Assembly: GCF_002836475.1 (NCBI RefSeq)
Contig: NZ_PJBJ01000030.1
Coordinates: 868,001-932,000 of the forward strand
Direction of reading: 5' to 3'
DNA length: 64,000 nucleotides
From: Flavobacterium sp. ALD4
Lineage (GTDB): Bacteria; Bacteroidota; Bacteroidia; Flavobacteriales; Flavobacteriaceae
The notes beneath the pieces were generated by a model. That model saw only the letters and a program-made list of their open reading frames with translations, had not been told where the DNA came from and did not search any database. Every line of letters begins with the position of its first letter. The first letter of the stretch is position 1. The translations under genes were made by a program, and so were the position numbers. Of the stretch, positions 46,179 to 54,374 are shown in pieces.

Positions 46179-46583
46179 ATGAAGTATTCTATTAAAGCAA
46201 GTGCGACTGCAACAAAGAACGCTGCGGTAAACGTCAAGGAATCCGAAATTATGTTTGGGATTACCCCTGAAACAGCCGATATTTTGCCCAACCCAGCAGA
46301 GTTATATTTAGGTTCCTTTGCAGCTTGTGCTCTTAAAAACGTGGAACGTTTTTCCATCATAATGAATTTTGAATATTCGAAAGCCGAAATAACAGTGAGC
46401 GCAACACGCCTAAAGCAACCGCCAAGAATGGATGAAATAATTTATGAATTGAGCGTTTACAGTCAAGACGACAGCTTAAACATTGATTTACTTCATAAGA
46501 ATATTGAAAAGTTTGGAACGATATTTAACACAGTCAAGGCTTCCTGCTCTGTAATGGGTGAAATCAAAAAGATAATGGGGTAA
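46179..46583 (+). CDS. OsmC/Ohr family peroxidase-like protein
   Basis: 134 residues. The two redox cysteines of the family are present: Cys50 in GSFAACALKNVERF and Cys123 in KASCSVMGEI. Such proteins reduce organic hydroperoxides with dithiol donors. The N-terminal sequence is divergent from classical Ohr, so a YhfA-type OsmC member is likely. First intact gene of the oxidative-stress-like region. Confidence 0.85.
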   Translation: MKYSIKASATATKNAAVNVKESEIMFGITPETADILPNPAELYLGSFAACALKNVERFSIIMNFEYSKAEITVSATRLKQPPRMDEIIYELSVYSQDDSLNIDLLHKNIEKFGTIFNTVKASCSVMGEIKKIMG

Positions 46584-46730
46584 AAAGAGGAGCTGATCAA
46601 AGCTCTTAACGATCAACGGTCATAAAATAGTACGACTTAAGGCGAAATTTAGAGCTTGGTTCTTTTTAACTGTTTTTAATTTAAGACTCTTGCAATCCCA
46701 TAAAACAACGCAGAAACCAATTCAAAATCT

Positions 46731-46739
46731 TATTTTTGC
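46731..46739 (+). promoter_or_regulatory. -7 element very close to the MFS gene
   Basis: TATTTTTG followed by C matches TAnnTTTGY but ends only 4 bases before the annotated ATG, implying a leaderless message or a start further in. Confidence 0.4.
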
Positions 46740-46742
46740 CAG

Positions 46743-47969
46743 ATGCAAAAAAATATAAAGACTTCTCAATTTGAGTTTGTCGCACTTATGGCGTCACTAA
46801 TGTCTGTAGTGGCGTTAGCAATAGACGCCTTATTACCGGCACTGGACATTATTGGGGTGTCAATTGGCACTACAGATGTTGTTGATAACCAGTTGCTGAT
46901 CACGATGATCTTTCTTGGACTTGGATTTGGTCCTTTGGTTTTCGGTCCGCTTTCAGATAGCTTAGGGAGAAAGCCGGTCGTTTATATGGGTTTTGCTTTG
47001 TTTATAGGCGCCAGTTTCATCTGCGTAAATGCCGAAACTTTAGAAATGATGGTGATAGGAAGGATCTTGCAGGGAGCTGGCCTTTCTGCTCCCAGAACAA
47101 TAAGTATCGCTATCATTCGTGATATGTACAGCGGAGATTATATGGCGCGCATCATGTCATTCGTGACTGTAGTTTTTATATTAGTTCCAGTGATTGCTCC
47201 TGCGATGGGTAAATTTATATTGGACTATTATAATTGGCATGGCATTTTTTATGTTCAAGTGATCATCAGTATGCTGGTTTCGTTCTGGTTTTGGAAACGG
47301 CAGCCAGAGACTTTATCGATTGAAAACAAGAAAGTTTTTACTAGAAAGGGATTTATAGGGGAGTTTAAAGAAGTGATTAAATTTAAAAAAACTATTGGTT
47401 TTACCATTATTCAAGGATTTATTACAGGATCTTTTATGGTTTACCTGAGCAGTTCACAGCAAATATTCCAGAATCAATACAATTTAAAAGAAGAGTTTCC
47501 ATTCATTTTCGCCGGATTAGCTATAGCTATAGGTGCGGCTGTTTTTTTTAATGGAATACTGGTTATAAAATATGGGATGGAAAAATTAGTCACCACTGCT
47601 CTAATTTCCTTCTTTGTAGTGTCGGCCGCCTATGTTGGCTTGTTTTATAACACTCCCAATCCCGATGTTCGCGTTTTGTTGGTGTTTTTTGCGGTGCAAT
47701 TTTTTAGTATTGGTTTCCTTTTCGGAAATTTACGCGCCCTGGCTATGGAACCTGTAGGACACATTGCAGGTATTGCGGCAGCGGTTACCGGTTTTATTTC
47801 TACCATTATGGCTGTTCCTATCAGTATCTTTATTGGCCGATTTATTTCAGATACGGCGTTGCCACTATTTGTTGGTTTTTCAATATGCGCAGCTTTGGCA
47901 GTTGGTTTGCTTATTTATTTAAAAGTAGACGGAAAGCGAGCCAATATAACTCCCGAAAATAGAATTTGA
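46743..47969 (+). CDS. Bcr/CflA-type drug-resistance MFS exporter
   Basis: 408 residues with 12 likely helices. After the first helix comes ALLPALDIIG; loop 2-3 contains GPLSDSLGRKPVVYMG, the MFS motif A; helix 4 has GRILQGAGLSAPRTISIAIIRD and helix 5 PVIAPAMGK, which identify the DHA1 Bcr/CflA group. It exports drugs or small metabolites by proton antiport. Start could be Met1 or, if transcripts start at the -7 element, Met16 (MASLMSVV); Met1 gives better coverage of helix 1. Confidence 0.9.
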   Translation: MQKNIKTSQFEFVALMASLMSVVALAIDALLPALDIIGVSIGTTDVVDNQLLITMIFLGLGFGPLVFGPLSDSLGRKPVVYMGFALFIGASFICVNAETLEMMVIGRILQGAGLSAPRTISIAIIRDMYSGDYMARIMSFVTVVFILVPVIAPAMGKFILDYYNWHGIFYVQVIISMLVSFWFWKRQPETLSIENKKVFTRKGFIGEFKEVIKFKKTIGFTIIQGFITGSFMVYLSSSQQIFQNQYNLKEEFPFIFAGLAIAIGAAVFFNGILVIKYGMEKLVTTALISFFVVSAAYVGLFYNTPNPDVRVLLVFFAVQFFSIGFLFGNLRALAMEPVGHIAGIAAAVTGFISTIMAVPISIFIGRFISDTALPLFVGFSICAALAVGLLIYLKVDGKRANITPENRI

Positions 47970-48065
47970 TTGCGTGAGTGGGATAGGGAGGAATGATTCA
48001 TTGTAAACTGAGCTGCGTTACTTTTTAGATTAAATGTTAAAGTCTGTTAAACGTTTTTTTATTTC

Positions 48066-48086
48066 AAAGCAACTGCTTAGTTTTGT
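48066..48086 (+). promoter_or_regulatory. TetR promoter with overlapping operator-like palindrome
   Basis: TAGTTTTG (48078-48085) followed by T is an exact -7 element. It overlaps AAGC-AACT-GCTT (48067-48078), an inverted repeat extended by TAG, resembling the palindrome at 48686-48701. A regulator bound here would block its own transcription. Confidence 0.5.
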
Positions 48087-48102
48087 ACCATATTAATAAT
48101 CA

Positions 48103-48666
48103 ATGGCAAGAAATAAACAATATAACGAACAAGAAGTGATAGAAAAGGCAATGTCTTTGTTCTGGCGCAATGGGTATCAAAATACCTCTGTACGTATGTT
48201 GGAAAAGGAAATGGGTATCAACCAATTTTCTATTTATGCAAGTTTCGGAAACAAACACGGCGTTTTCTTAGAAAGCTTAAAGTGTTATAAAACTAAAATA
48301 TATTCTATTTTCGAAAAATTACAAAACGGAACAGACGGGGTAAATGACATAAAAGCTTTTTTCTATGATTCAGTAAGAATGCCATCAGAATTAGGGGATC
48401 ATAAAGGTTGTTTATTGACCAACACCTACAATGAATTTGCAGATACCGAGGATCAAATCATCAGCGGGCAAATGAACGAATTCATGAATAATCTTAAAAC
48501 GATTTTCATTACGAAATTAAGAGCGGATAATGCAAAAGACGAAGTAAGCATTGAGAAGCAAGCGAACTACTTATTATTAGCAAAACACGGTTTAGCTGCA
48601 GCATCAAGATTAAACAATACTAAAGAAATCGAAGATTACATTGAATTAACTTTCAGAAAAATCTAA
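48103..48666 (+). CDS. TetR/AcrR family transcriptional repressor
   Basis: 187 residues. The N-terminal HTH domain is typical: EVIEKAMSLFWRNGYQNTSVRMLEKEMGINQFSIYASFGNKHGVFLESL (about 11-60). The C-terminal domain is helical and would bind an inducer. It lies 67 bases upstream of the AhpD-like gene, on the same strand, and matching palindromes lie before both genes, so it probably controls both. Confidence 0.92.
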   Translation: MARNKQYNEQEVIEKAMSLFWRNGYQNTSVRMLEKEMGINQFSIYASFGNKHGVFLESLKCYKTKIYSIFEKLQNGTDGVNDIKAFFYDSVRMPSELGDHKGCLLTNTYNEFADTEDQIISGQMNEFMNNLKTIFITKLRADNAKDEVSIEKQANYLLLAKHGLAAASRLNNTKEIEDYIELTFRKI

Positions 48667-48685
48667 GCTTTTTTTTGACCACAAA

Positions 48686-48701
48686 CTAAGCGTTCGCTTA
48701 G
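48686..48701. promoter_or_regulatory. Operator-like palindrome for the TetR regulator
   Basis: CTAAGCG-TT-CGCTTAG, an inverted repeat with 7-base arms, lies 31 bases before the AhpD-like start. It shares the AAGCnnnnGCTTAG core with the palindrome over the TetR promoter. Size and placement fit a TetR-family operator. Confidence 0.6.
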
Positions 48702-48732
48702 ATTTAAATACTAATAAATTAAAATTAAAATC

Positions 48733-49281
48733 ATGACAACATTAAAAGTTCATAACATCGAATCTGCTCCAGAAGCAAGTAAAGTATTATTAGAAGGATC
48801 TCAAAAAGCATACGGAATGATTCCGGGATTGCACGGCGTTTTGGCAGGAGCTCCAGGAATACTTGATGCGTATCAACAATTACACGAATTATTTGTAAAC
48901 AGTTCTTTCAATGAAGAAGAATTGACAGTGGTTTGGCAATCAATCAACGTGGAACATGCTTGTCATTACTGTGTGCCAGCGCATACAGGTATCGCTGCAA
49001 TGATGAAAGTAGACGACGCGATTACGGAAGCTTTGCGTAACGAAGCTCCTTTGGCTAACCCTAAATTAGAAGCTTTACGTATCATGACATTATCAATTGT
49101 TCGCAACCGTGGTCATGTTGCTGAAGAAGAATTGGCAGCATTTTACACAGCAGGTTATGGTGAGCAACAAGTTTTGGAAATAATCCTAGGTTTGTCTCAA
49201 AAAGTAATCAGTAACTACACCAACCATATCGCAAACACGCCGGTGGATGCAGCTTTCCAAAAATTCGCTTGGAAAAAATAA
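48733..49281 (+). CDS. Carboxymuconolactone decarboxylase/AhpD-like protein
   Basis: 182 residues with the AhpD-type redox centre EHACHYCVPAHTG (Cys77, Cys80, His84). The CMD fold of this type is that of alkylhydroperoxidase D, a thiol-dependent peroxidase or disulphide reductase. It follows the TetR gene and a palindromic operator, suggesting induction by reactive compounds. The next 950 bases hold no intact gene. Confidence 0.88.
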   Translation: MTTLKVHNIESAPEASKVLLEGSQKAYGMIPGLHGVLAGAPGILDAYQQLHELFVNSSFNEEELTVVWQSINVEHACHYCVPAHTGIAAMMKVDDAITEALRNEAPLANPKLEALRIMTLSIVRNRGHVAEEELAAFYTAGYGEQQVLEIILGLSQKVISNYTNHIANTPVDAAFQKFAWKK

Positions 49282-49323
49282 TTAAAAATAATAGCAAGTC
49301 ACTAACTGTAATATAATTAATTG

Positions 49324-49411
49324 GGCAGCTCATCCGCCCTCCGTTCCCGCTTTTTTTGTTTGGCTTCGCCGCACAAAAAAGAGTTCCACTCAGCGCGGGC
49401 TGCGGGATCGA
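49324..49411 (-). repeat. Interspersed repeat family A, copy 2
   Basis: On the minus strand: GCAGCCCGCGCTGAGTGGAA, an inner hairpin (CTTTTTTGTGCGGCGAAGCC with AAACAAAAAAAG), then GCGGGAACGGAGGGCGGATG. Same plan and partly the same bases as copies 1 and 3, and unusually GC-rich for this genome. It follows the AhpD-like gene. Confidence 0.6.
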
Positions 49412-49920
49412 CTGATTAGTAAATATAATTAGGTTTGTGACTTGTTTTTATAAACATTGAAAGCGGCAAAATTTAAAAGTAAAGCGCTAAAATCGTGCTT
49501 TAGTAATAGTCTGATTTTAGGAGGTCTGAAGAGCATTTGCGCTGGAATTAGCCTAAACTAAGATTTAGTAGATAGAAGCAAAAAAAGCGGGGTTAAAGTA
49601 CTCAAGAAATTCCTGCTAAATACAAGATAAAGTGACAATCCTTTTCCGTCGATTTATCTGAAAATAAAATCAATTTTGACTTTATTAGAGAATTAAACAG
49701 CCAAGAAATCGGAATACTAAATCATTGTGTTGGAATAGAAAACAACATAATTATATAAGTACCTTTGCTACAAATCATTACATTTTTAAATAGCCAATCG
49801 ACTCTATGCTTTAACGTATGTATGTTATGTTGGAAAAGTAACCGTTAACGGAAAAGTAATCGAAAAAGTATTTGTGAGTTGGAGCAACCGTAGAATATGA
49901 CTAATATATTTTAGGTATAG
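49412..49920. other. Gene-free region between repeat A2 and a possible gene relic
   Basis: No open frame of credible length. Short protein-like stretches occur (for example about 49640-49760 reads FSVDLSENKINFDF and continues for about 35 codons to a stop), which may be fragments of lost genes. No promoter consensus or terminator found. Confidence 0.35.
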
Positions 49921-50211
49921 GAAAGGAGTTATTTAATCGAAGTAGTTACTTACACGATTCGAGATGTTTACCGTCTAATATCAGCTTTTATTAATGACTT
50001 TATCAGGTTTGAGGAATACAAATACGTTGACTGAAACCTAGTTCCTCATAAACTATCAGTGTTTATGAATAATCCTAAAGAAAACATAAAAACACATATC
50101 CGTCAATTTATAATCGGTAAATTTGAGTGTAACAGCTTTACATACAATTATTTACTATCGTTTTCAAATAGTAATAGTGTTACAGGTATAGAAATCCATA
50201 AAAATAAATAA
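49921..50211 (+). pseudogene. Possible gene relic before the SDR gene
   Basis: The frame from 49921 reads protein-like sequence (LIEVVTYTIRDVYRLISAF) to TGA at 50032-50034, then continues in the same frame (MNNPKENIKTHIRQFIIGKF and more) to TAA at 50209-50211. One stop splits about 96 codons. There is no clear start. The first part vaguely resembles small ferredoxin-like monooxygenases, but the family is not recognised and chance cannot be excluded. Confidence 0.25.
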
Positions 50212-50235
50212 TTAAAATATTTAAACAATAAAATT

Positions 50236-50970
50236 ATGAGTTATTCAGTACAAAACAAAGTCGCTTTAGTAACAGGTGCAAACAGAGGAATTGGTAAATC
50301 GATAGTAGAATCGTTGATAAATCACGGAGCTAAAAAAGTATATTTGGCCGTCCGTGATGTAAATTCAACTACGGATTTAGAAGAAAAATTTGGGGATAAA
50401 GTAATTACCGTTGAGGCAGATGTATCTGATACGGCATCAGTCCAAGCATTAGCGCAGCAAGCGATTGATGTGGATATTGTAGTAAACAATGCAGGTGTAG
50501 GTACTCCTCAATCAATCCTTGGTGAAGATGTAGAAAAAGATTTTGCTTTTCAATTAGAAGTAAATGCTTTCGGTTTACTACGTGTGGCTAATGCTTTTGC
50601 TAAAACATTAGAAGCAAATAAAGGAGCTTTAGTTCAGATGAACTCTATAGCGTCTGTTAAAAACTTTCCCCATCTTTCTACCTACTCTGCCTCAAAAGCG
50701 GCATCATATTCATTGACACAAGCATTAAGAACAGAGTTAGGAGCAAAAGGAGTTACTGTATTAAGTGTTCATCCTGGTCCGGTTGCGACAGCTATGGCAG
50801 TTGCCGCAGGTTTTGAAAATGCTGCCGCTACTACAGTCGTTTCTGAAGGAATTATTAGTGCACTTGAAGCAGGTGATTTTCACTTATTTCCAGATGAAAT
50901 GGCAAAGCAAATTGAAGCGGCTTATCAAAGTTTCTCCGATAATGTTATAATGGTAGATTTCTCCGAATAA
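50236..50970 (+). CDS. Short-chain dehydrogenase/reductase
   Basis: 244 residues, classical SDR. TGANRGIG at 13-20 binds the cofactor, NNAG at 84-87, Tyr150 and Lys154 (YSASK) with a preceding Ser (NSIAS) form the catalytic set, and HPGPVATAM follows. The acidic/basic residues after beta-2 (AVRDVNS) suggest NADP(H). The substrate is unknown. It starts the SDR-gap-EthD group, 82 bases before gap. Confidence 0.92.
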   Translation: MSYSVQNKVALVTGANRGIGKSIVESLINHGAKKVYLAVRDVNSTTDLEEKFGDKVITVEADVSDTASVQALAQQAIDVDIVVNNAGVGTPQSILGEDVEKDFAFQLEVNAFGLLRVANAFAKTLEANKGALVQMNSIASVKNFPHLSTYSASKAASYSLTQALRTELGAKGVTVLSVHPGPVATAMAVAAGFENAAATTVVSEGIISALEAGDFHLFPDEMAKQIEAAYQSFSDNVIMVDFSE

Positions 50971-51051
50971 CAAAGTAGGACAAGAAAGCGATTTTATTTT
51001 GAAACCTCTCCTGAATAATATTCGAAATTTAATTTAATTAAATCCAAAAAA

Positions 51052-52044
51052 ATGAAAAAAATAGCAATTAACGGGATGGGGCGAATAGGAAGAGCCGCAC
51101 TCAAAGTAATATTGGACACACCAAATTTGGAATTAGTAGCAGTAAACGATATCGTTTCTGCAGAAAACATTGCATACCTCCTTAAATATGATTCTGTTTA
51201 TGGTGTATATGAAAAGGAAGTAACGTTTGATGATAAAAACCTTATTATAGATGGTAAGAAGATTCAATATAATTCAGTTCGTAATCCAGAAGAATTACCT
51301 TGGAAAGAAAACAATATTGATGTAGTAATTGAAAGCACAGGTTTTTTTACAGCAAGTGAGGATGCAAAAAAACATATTAAAGCAGGGGCCAAATCGGTAA
51401 TAATATCTGCGCCTACAAAAAGCGAAGATATACCAAATGTAGTTCACGGTGTTAATTCTGCAGACGGAAAAACAGATGTCTTTTCTTGTGCAAGTTGTAC
51501 CACAAATAATATTAGCCCCGTAGTTGAAGTCCTTGGGCGTAGAATCGGAATCAAAAAAGCTATAATGACAACAATTCACGCTTACACAGCTTCACAAGCA
51601 ATAGTTGATGCACCTTCTAAAAAGAACTTTAGAATGGGGCGTTCAGGAGCTAACAATATAGTCCCAACATCAACAGGAGCTGCTATCGCTACAACAAAGG
51701 TATTGCCTGAGTTTAAAGGTAAATTTGATGGAGTTGCTTTGCGTGTTCCTATTCCTGTAGGTTCTATTTCAGATTTAACTTTTGTAACGGAACGTCCTGT
51801 AACGGTTAAAGAAATAAATGCAATTTTTGAAGAAGAAGCTGCGACGGAAAGATACAATAACGTATTATCAACGACCACGGAACCTTTAGTGTCGTCAGAT
51901 ATCGTTAAGAACCCTTACGCTTCAACAGTTGATTTGAGTATGACAAGAGTTGTTGACGGAGATTTATTAAAAGTAATGACCTGGTATGATAACGAATGGG
52001 GATTTACCAATCAAATGATACGCCAAATTTTAGCAGAACTATAA
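51052..52044 (+). CDS. gap: Glyceraldehyde-3-phosphate dehydrogenase (likely second copy)
   Basis: 330 residues. NAD-binding GMGRIGRAA at 8-16 with Asp33 (VNDI) favouring NAD, catalytic Cys149 in SCASCTTN, His176 in IHAYTAS, and the C-terminal WYDNEWGF. The residue after CTTN is Asn, where many enzymes have Cys. It interconverts glyceraldehyde-3-phosphate and 1,3-bisphosphoglycerate. Placed between an SDR and EthD-like genes rather than beside pgk (62.5 kb), it may be a stress-linked paralogue; whether another gap exists is outside this window. Confidence 0.93.
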   Translation: MKKIAINGMGRIGRAALKVILDTPNLELVAVNDIVSAENIAYLLKYDSVYGVYEKEVTFDDKNLIIDGKKIQYNSVRNPEELPWKENNIDVVIESTGFFTASEDAKKHIKAGAKSVIISAPTKSEDIPNVVHGVNSADGKTDVFSCASCTTNNISPVVEVLGRRIGIKKAIMTTIHAYTASQAIVDAPSKKNFRMGRSGANNIVPTSTGAAIATTKVLPEFKGKFDGVALRVPIPVGSISDLTFVTERPVTVKEINAIFEEEAATERYNNVLSTTTEPLVSSDIVKNPYASTVDLSMTRVVDGDLLKVMTWYDNEWGFTNQMIRQILAEL

Positions 52045-52246
52045 ATTAATATCTTTACAAGATAAGTTCAGACTTTATTATATTGCACTTCTCTTCTAAA
52101 TAAATACAAAAGAAATGGTTTTTTTAACAAAAAGAAAGCTTGCTTTAGTACAAGAAAGATGGAACGGAATTAATAATAATCTATGAACAAAACGGATATT
52201 TCAAAATAGAATATTAAAAATAAATTAAATATTAAAGACAGAAACA

Positions 52247-52555
52247 ATGATAAAATTAACCGTACTATACCCTAACACAGTGGGTTTAAAATTTGATAAA
52301 GAATATTACGTAACTAAACACGGGCAATTACTTGTAGATTTGCTGGGTGATGCTATAATTTCGTCTGATGTAAATATGGGAGTTGCTGGTGGTGCTCCTG
52401 ACACACCGGCGCCTTATGTCGTAATAGCGAACATGGTTTTTGAATCTATGGAGTCGTTTGAACATTCTTTTGGAGCAAATGCCGAAAAGATTATGGCCGA
52501 TCTTCCAAACTTTACGAATGTTCAGCCACAAGTTCAAATTAGTGAGCTTTTATAA
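52247..52555 (+). CDS. EthD family protein, copy 1
   Basis: 102 residues of the EthD (PF07110) ferredoxin-like fold: MIKLTVLYPNTVGLKFDKEYYVTKHGQLLVDLLG, then APYVVIANMVFESMESFEHSFG. The YVTKHG segment replaces the usual YxxxHxP, so the proline is absent here. These proteins act in degradation or detoxification with oxygenases; no mechanism is established. A paralogue lies at 53510. Confidence 0.85.
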   Translation: MIKLTVLYPNTVGLKFDKEYYVTKHGQLLVDLLGDAIISSDVNMGVAGGAPDTPAPYVVIANMVFESMESFEHSFGANAEKIMADLPNFTNVQPQVQISELL

Positions 52556-52756
52556 ATATACGGGTTTATTAAAGACTGATGAAGTTTTGATAGAAAGACA
52601 GTGACGGTATCTTATTACCAGCGAATCGAAAACATTAAAAAGATACTTGGAATGGCCCAGTAACAGATGAATCTTTTACAAAGCTGACATGGGGTTATAG
52701 TAAATTTAGTGACAGTCTTAGAGAAGGTTTTTAATAGCAGAACTAACTTAATCAGC

Positions 52757-53392
52757 ATGGTAATACAGGATATCAACATAAAAGAGATAACGCAGCAATG
52801 TATCAAAAATGTATTTAGAACAAATACAAATGAGGTTGGCTTTATTCATCTTGACTTCGGGAAAGATTTAACGCCTTACCAATTTAGGTCGATTATGGTG
52901 CATCTTAAGCATGAGTTATCAAAGTTCACTGCTGTTAAATACAACAAAAAATTAAGCTATCATTGGCTTGTACGTTTTGACCAGCAAGTCAATACCCCTT
53001 TTCACGTAGATAATGCCGCCGATCAATTTTTTTTGATGCTGGGATACGAACAAAGTGAAATAGAAAGCGAGTTGCACATAGCGGATTATTATAAATATGC
53101 GAATGAAAGCAACGCTGCAACAAAGGATTATCTTAAAAAGTTCACTCCAATATTTAAAGATGAAGAGTCAGAACTAGCGCCTTATACCACTAAAGTAAAC
53201 TTAGATCAAAGCGATACCTATACAATTGTTTTGATCAATAACAGCAATCCAAAGTTCGCTCCGGAAACCTTAGGTGTGTTCCATAAGGCGGTGATCGTAA
53301 AACCAGATTTGAGAAAAAGTAGAATAGTGAATTCAATGGTTCTGAATATGTTGCCAAAAGGGGCAATCAATGATAATGAACTTAATGACTAA
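52757..53392 (+). CDS. HxD-containing protein, possible Fe(II)/2-oxoglutarate-type oxygenase
   Basis: 211 residues from ATG 52757 (MVIQDINIKEITQQCIKNVF); an in-frame GTG at 52709 would add 16 residues but lacks support. I do not recognise the family firmly. TPFHVDNAADQFFLMLGY contains an HxD pair, and VFHKAVIVKP near 190 supplies a possible distal His, as in double-stranded beta-helix dioxygenases. That is an inference. It lies between the two EthD genes. Confidence 0.5.
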   Translation: MVIQDINIKEITQQCIKNVFRTNTNEVGFIHLDFGKDLTPYQFRSIMVHLKHELSKFTAVKYNKKLSYHWLVRFDQQVNTPFHVDNAADQFFLMLGYEQSEIESELHIADYYKYANESNAATKDYLKKFTPIFKDEESELAPYTTKVNLDQSDTYTIVLINNSNPKFAPETLGVFHKAVIVKPDLRKSRIVNSMVLNMLPKGAINDNELND

Positions 53393-53509
53393 GAATTTCT
53401 AAACAATGGCGTTATAAGTAAATAGCTGAAAGCATTTAACCTTGTGAATGAAAGAGGCATTTGATGAAAAAAGTTCAATAAAATCTAAACGTATAAAATA
53501 AAAAATAGT

Positions 53510-53818
53510 ATGATAAAAGTAAGCATAATGTATCCAAACGGTCCAGAGACGACCTTTGATGTTGATTATTATAAAAACTCTCACCTTCCCATGATAGCTG
53601 AATCTTTAGGAGATGCTTTAATAAGTATGGAATTGAATGTAGGAATGGGGGGCAGGGTACCCGGCGAATTAGCACCTTATGTGGCAATAGGACATTTGAC
53701 ATTTGATTCTATGGAGTCTTTTCAGTCCTCTTTTGCGCCTCACGCAGCAAAATTTGCGGCAGATATACCTAATTACACTAATGTTGTTGGAGAACTTCAA
53801 ATTAGTGCGATTATTTAA
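53510..53818 (+). CDS. EthD family protein, copy 2
   Basis: 102 residues, paralogous to the gene at 52247 with the same length and pattern: MIKVSIMYPNGPETTFDVDYYKNSHLPM, then APYVAIGHLTFDSMESFQSSFAPHAAKF and ending LQISAII against VQISELL. Here the typical YxxxHLP motif is intact, so this copy may keep the ancestral function. Followed by a terminator. Confidence 0.87.
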   Translation: MIKVSIMYPNGPETTFDVDYYKNSHLPMIAESLGDALISMELNVGMGGRVPGELAPYVAIGHLTFDSMESFQSSFAPHAAKFAADIPNYTNVVGELQISAII

Positions 53819-53895
53819 CAATCAAATTTAAATCTGTTGATGCTCTTTTGTTAGAGATGCAAAATGTAGCGTTTGCGACGCAGTTCTTAAAACAC

Positions 53896-53922
53896 AGCAA
53901 CCTGTAAAAGGGTTGCTTTTTT
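53896..53922 (+). terminator. Terminator after EthD copy 2
   Basis: AGCAACC (53896-53902) pairs with GGTTGCT (53911-53917) and is followed by T-run. Confidence 0.82.
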
Positions 53923-53997
53923 ATGGAGTTGTTTTTAGGAAATGCTGTAGTTGAGATTAAATACTTCAAACATAATCCCTAGTGACTAAACTACTCG

Positions 53998-54077
53998 GAT
54001 AGCGCGAAATTGTATTTCATCCCCGTAAACTGAATCAATACTCGTTTACTATTGCACTACAGGAGGTACCGCAACCA
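53998..54077 (-). repeat. Interspersed repeat family B, copy 2
   Basis: The counterpart of 45968-46049, about 8 kb away in the same orientation. Ordered matching blocks include GATAGCG, AATTGTATT, CCCG, AAACT and AATACT. The surrounding gap (53923-54220) contains no gene. Confidence 0.5.
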
Positions 54078-54220
54078 CCAACTCCGCTAACGGAGATTAA
54101 AACAGAGCTTTTAGGGCGTGATTTGCCTTCAGGCGACATTGTGTATGTTTAAACAAACAATCACACTCTAAACCACTTAAAAAAGCCTATTTGGATACCA
54201 GACATCATAGCCATTCCAAA

Positions 54221-54310
54221 TGCCTAGCCCAGATAGCAGCGGCATCCTCTTGTGCTCTCGTTTTTTTACGAGACCGCAAGAGATAAAGCGGATAGCTGGA
54301 GATTGCTTCT
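54221..54310 (+). repeat. Interspersed repeat family A, copy 3
   Basis: Begins TGCCTAGCCCAGATAGCAGC, has two nested hairpins (CTCTTG 54247-54252 with CAAGAG 54277-54282, and TCTCGT with ACGAGA inside) and ends AAAGCGGATAGCTGGAG. It is the clearest copy of the family and sits opposite in orientation to copies 1 and 2. It directly precedes a terminator. Confidence 0.65.
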
Positions 54311-54318
54311 AAAAAAAC

Positions 54319-54349
54319 ACCCCCAAATAGCTTTTCGCTTTTTGGGGGT
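54319..54349 (-). terminator. Terminator of the HU/SPOR gene
   Basis: ACCCCCAAA (54319-54327) pairs with TTTGGGGGT (54341-54349), with AGC/GCT pairing inside. On the minus strand it is followed by a U-run. Confidence 0.85.
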
Positions 54350-54374
54350 AGTTTAAACCATCAAGGTTTTTATA

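Noticed and set aside
46584-46640. Terminator after the OsmC gene
   Set aside because: GAGCT/AAGCTC pairing is short with a bulge and no T-run follows.
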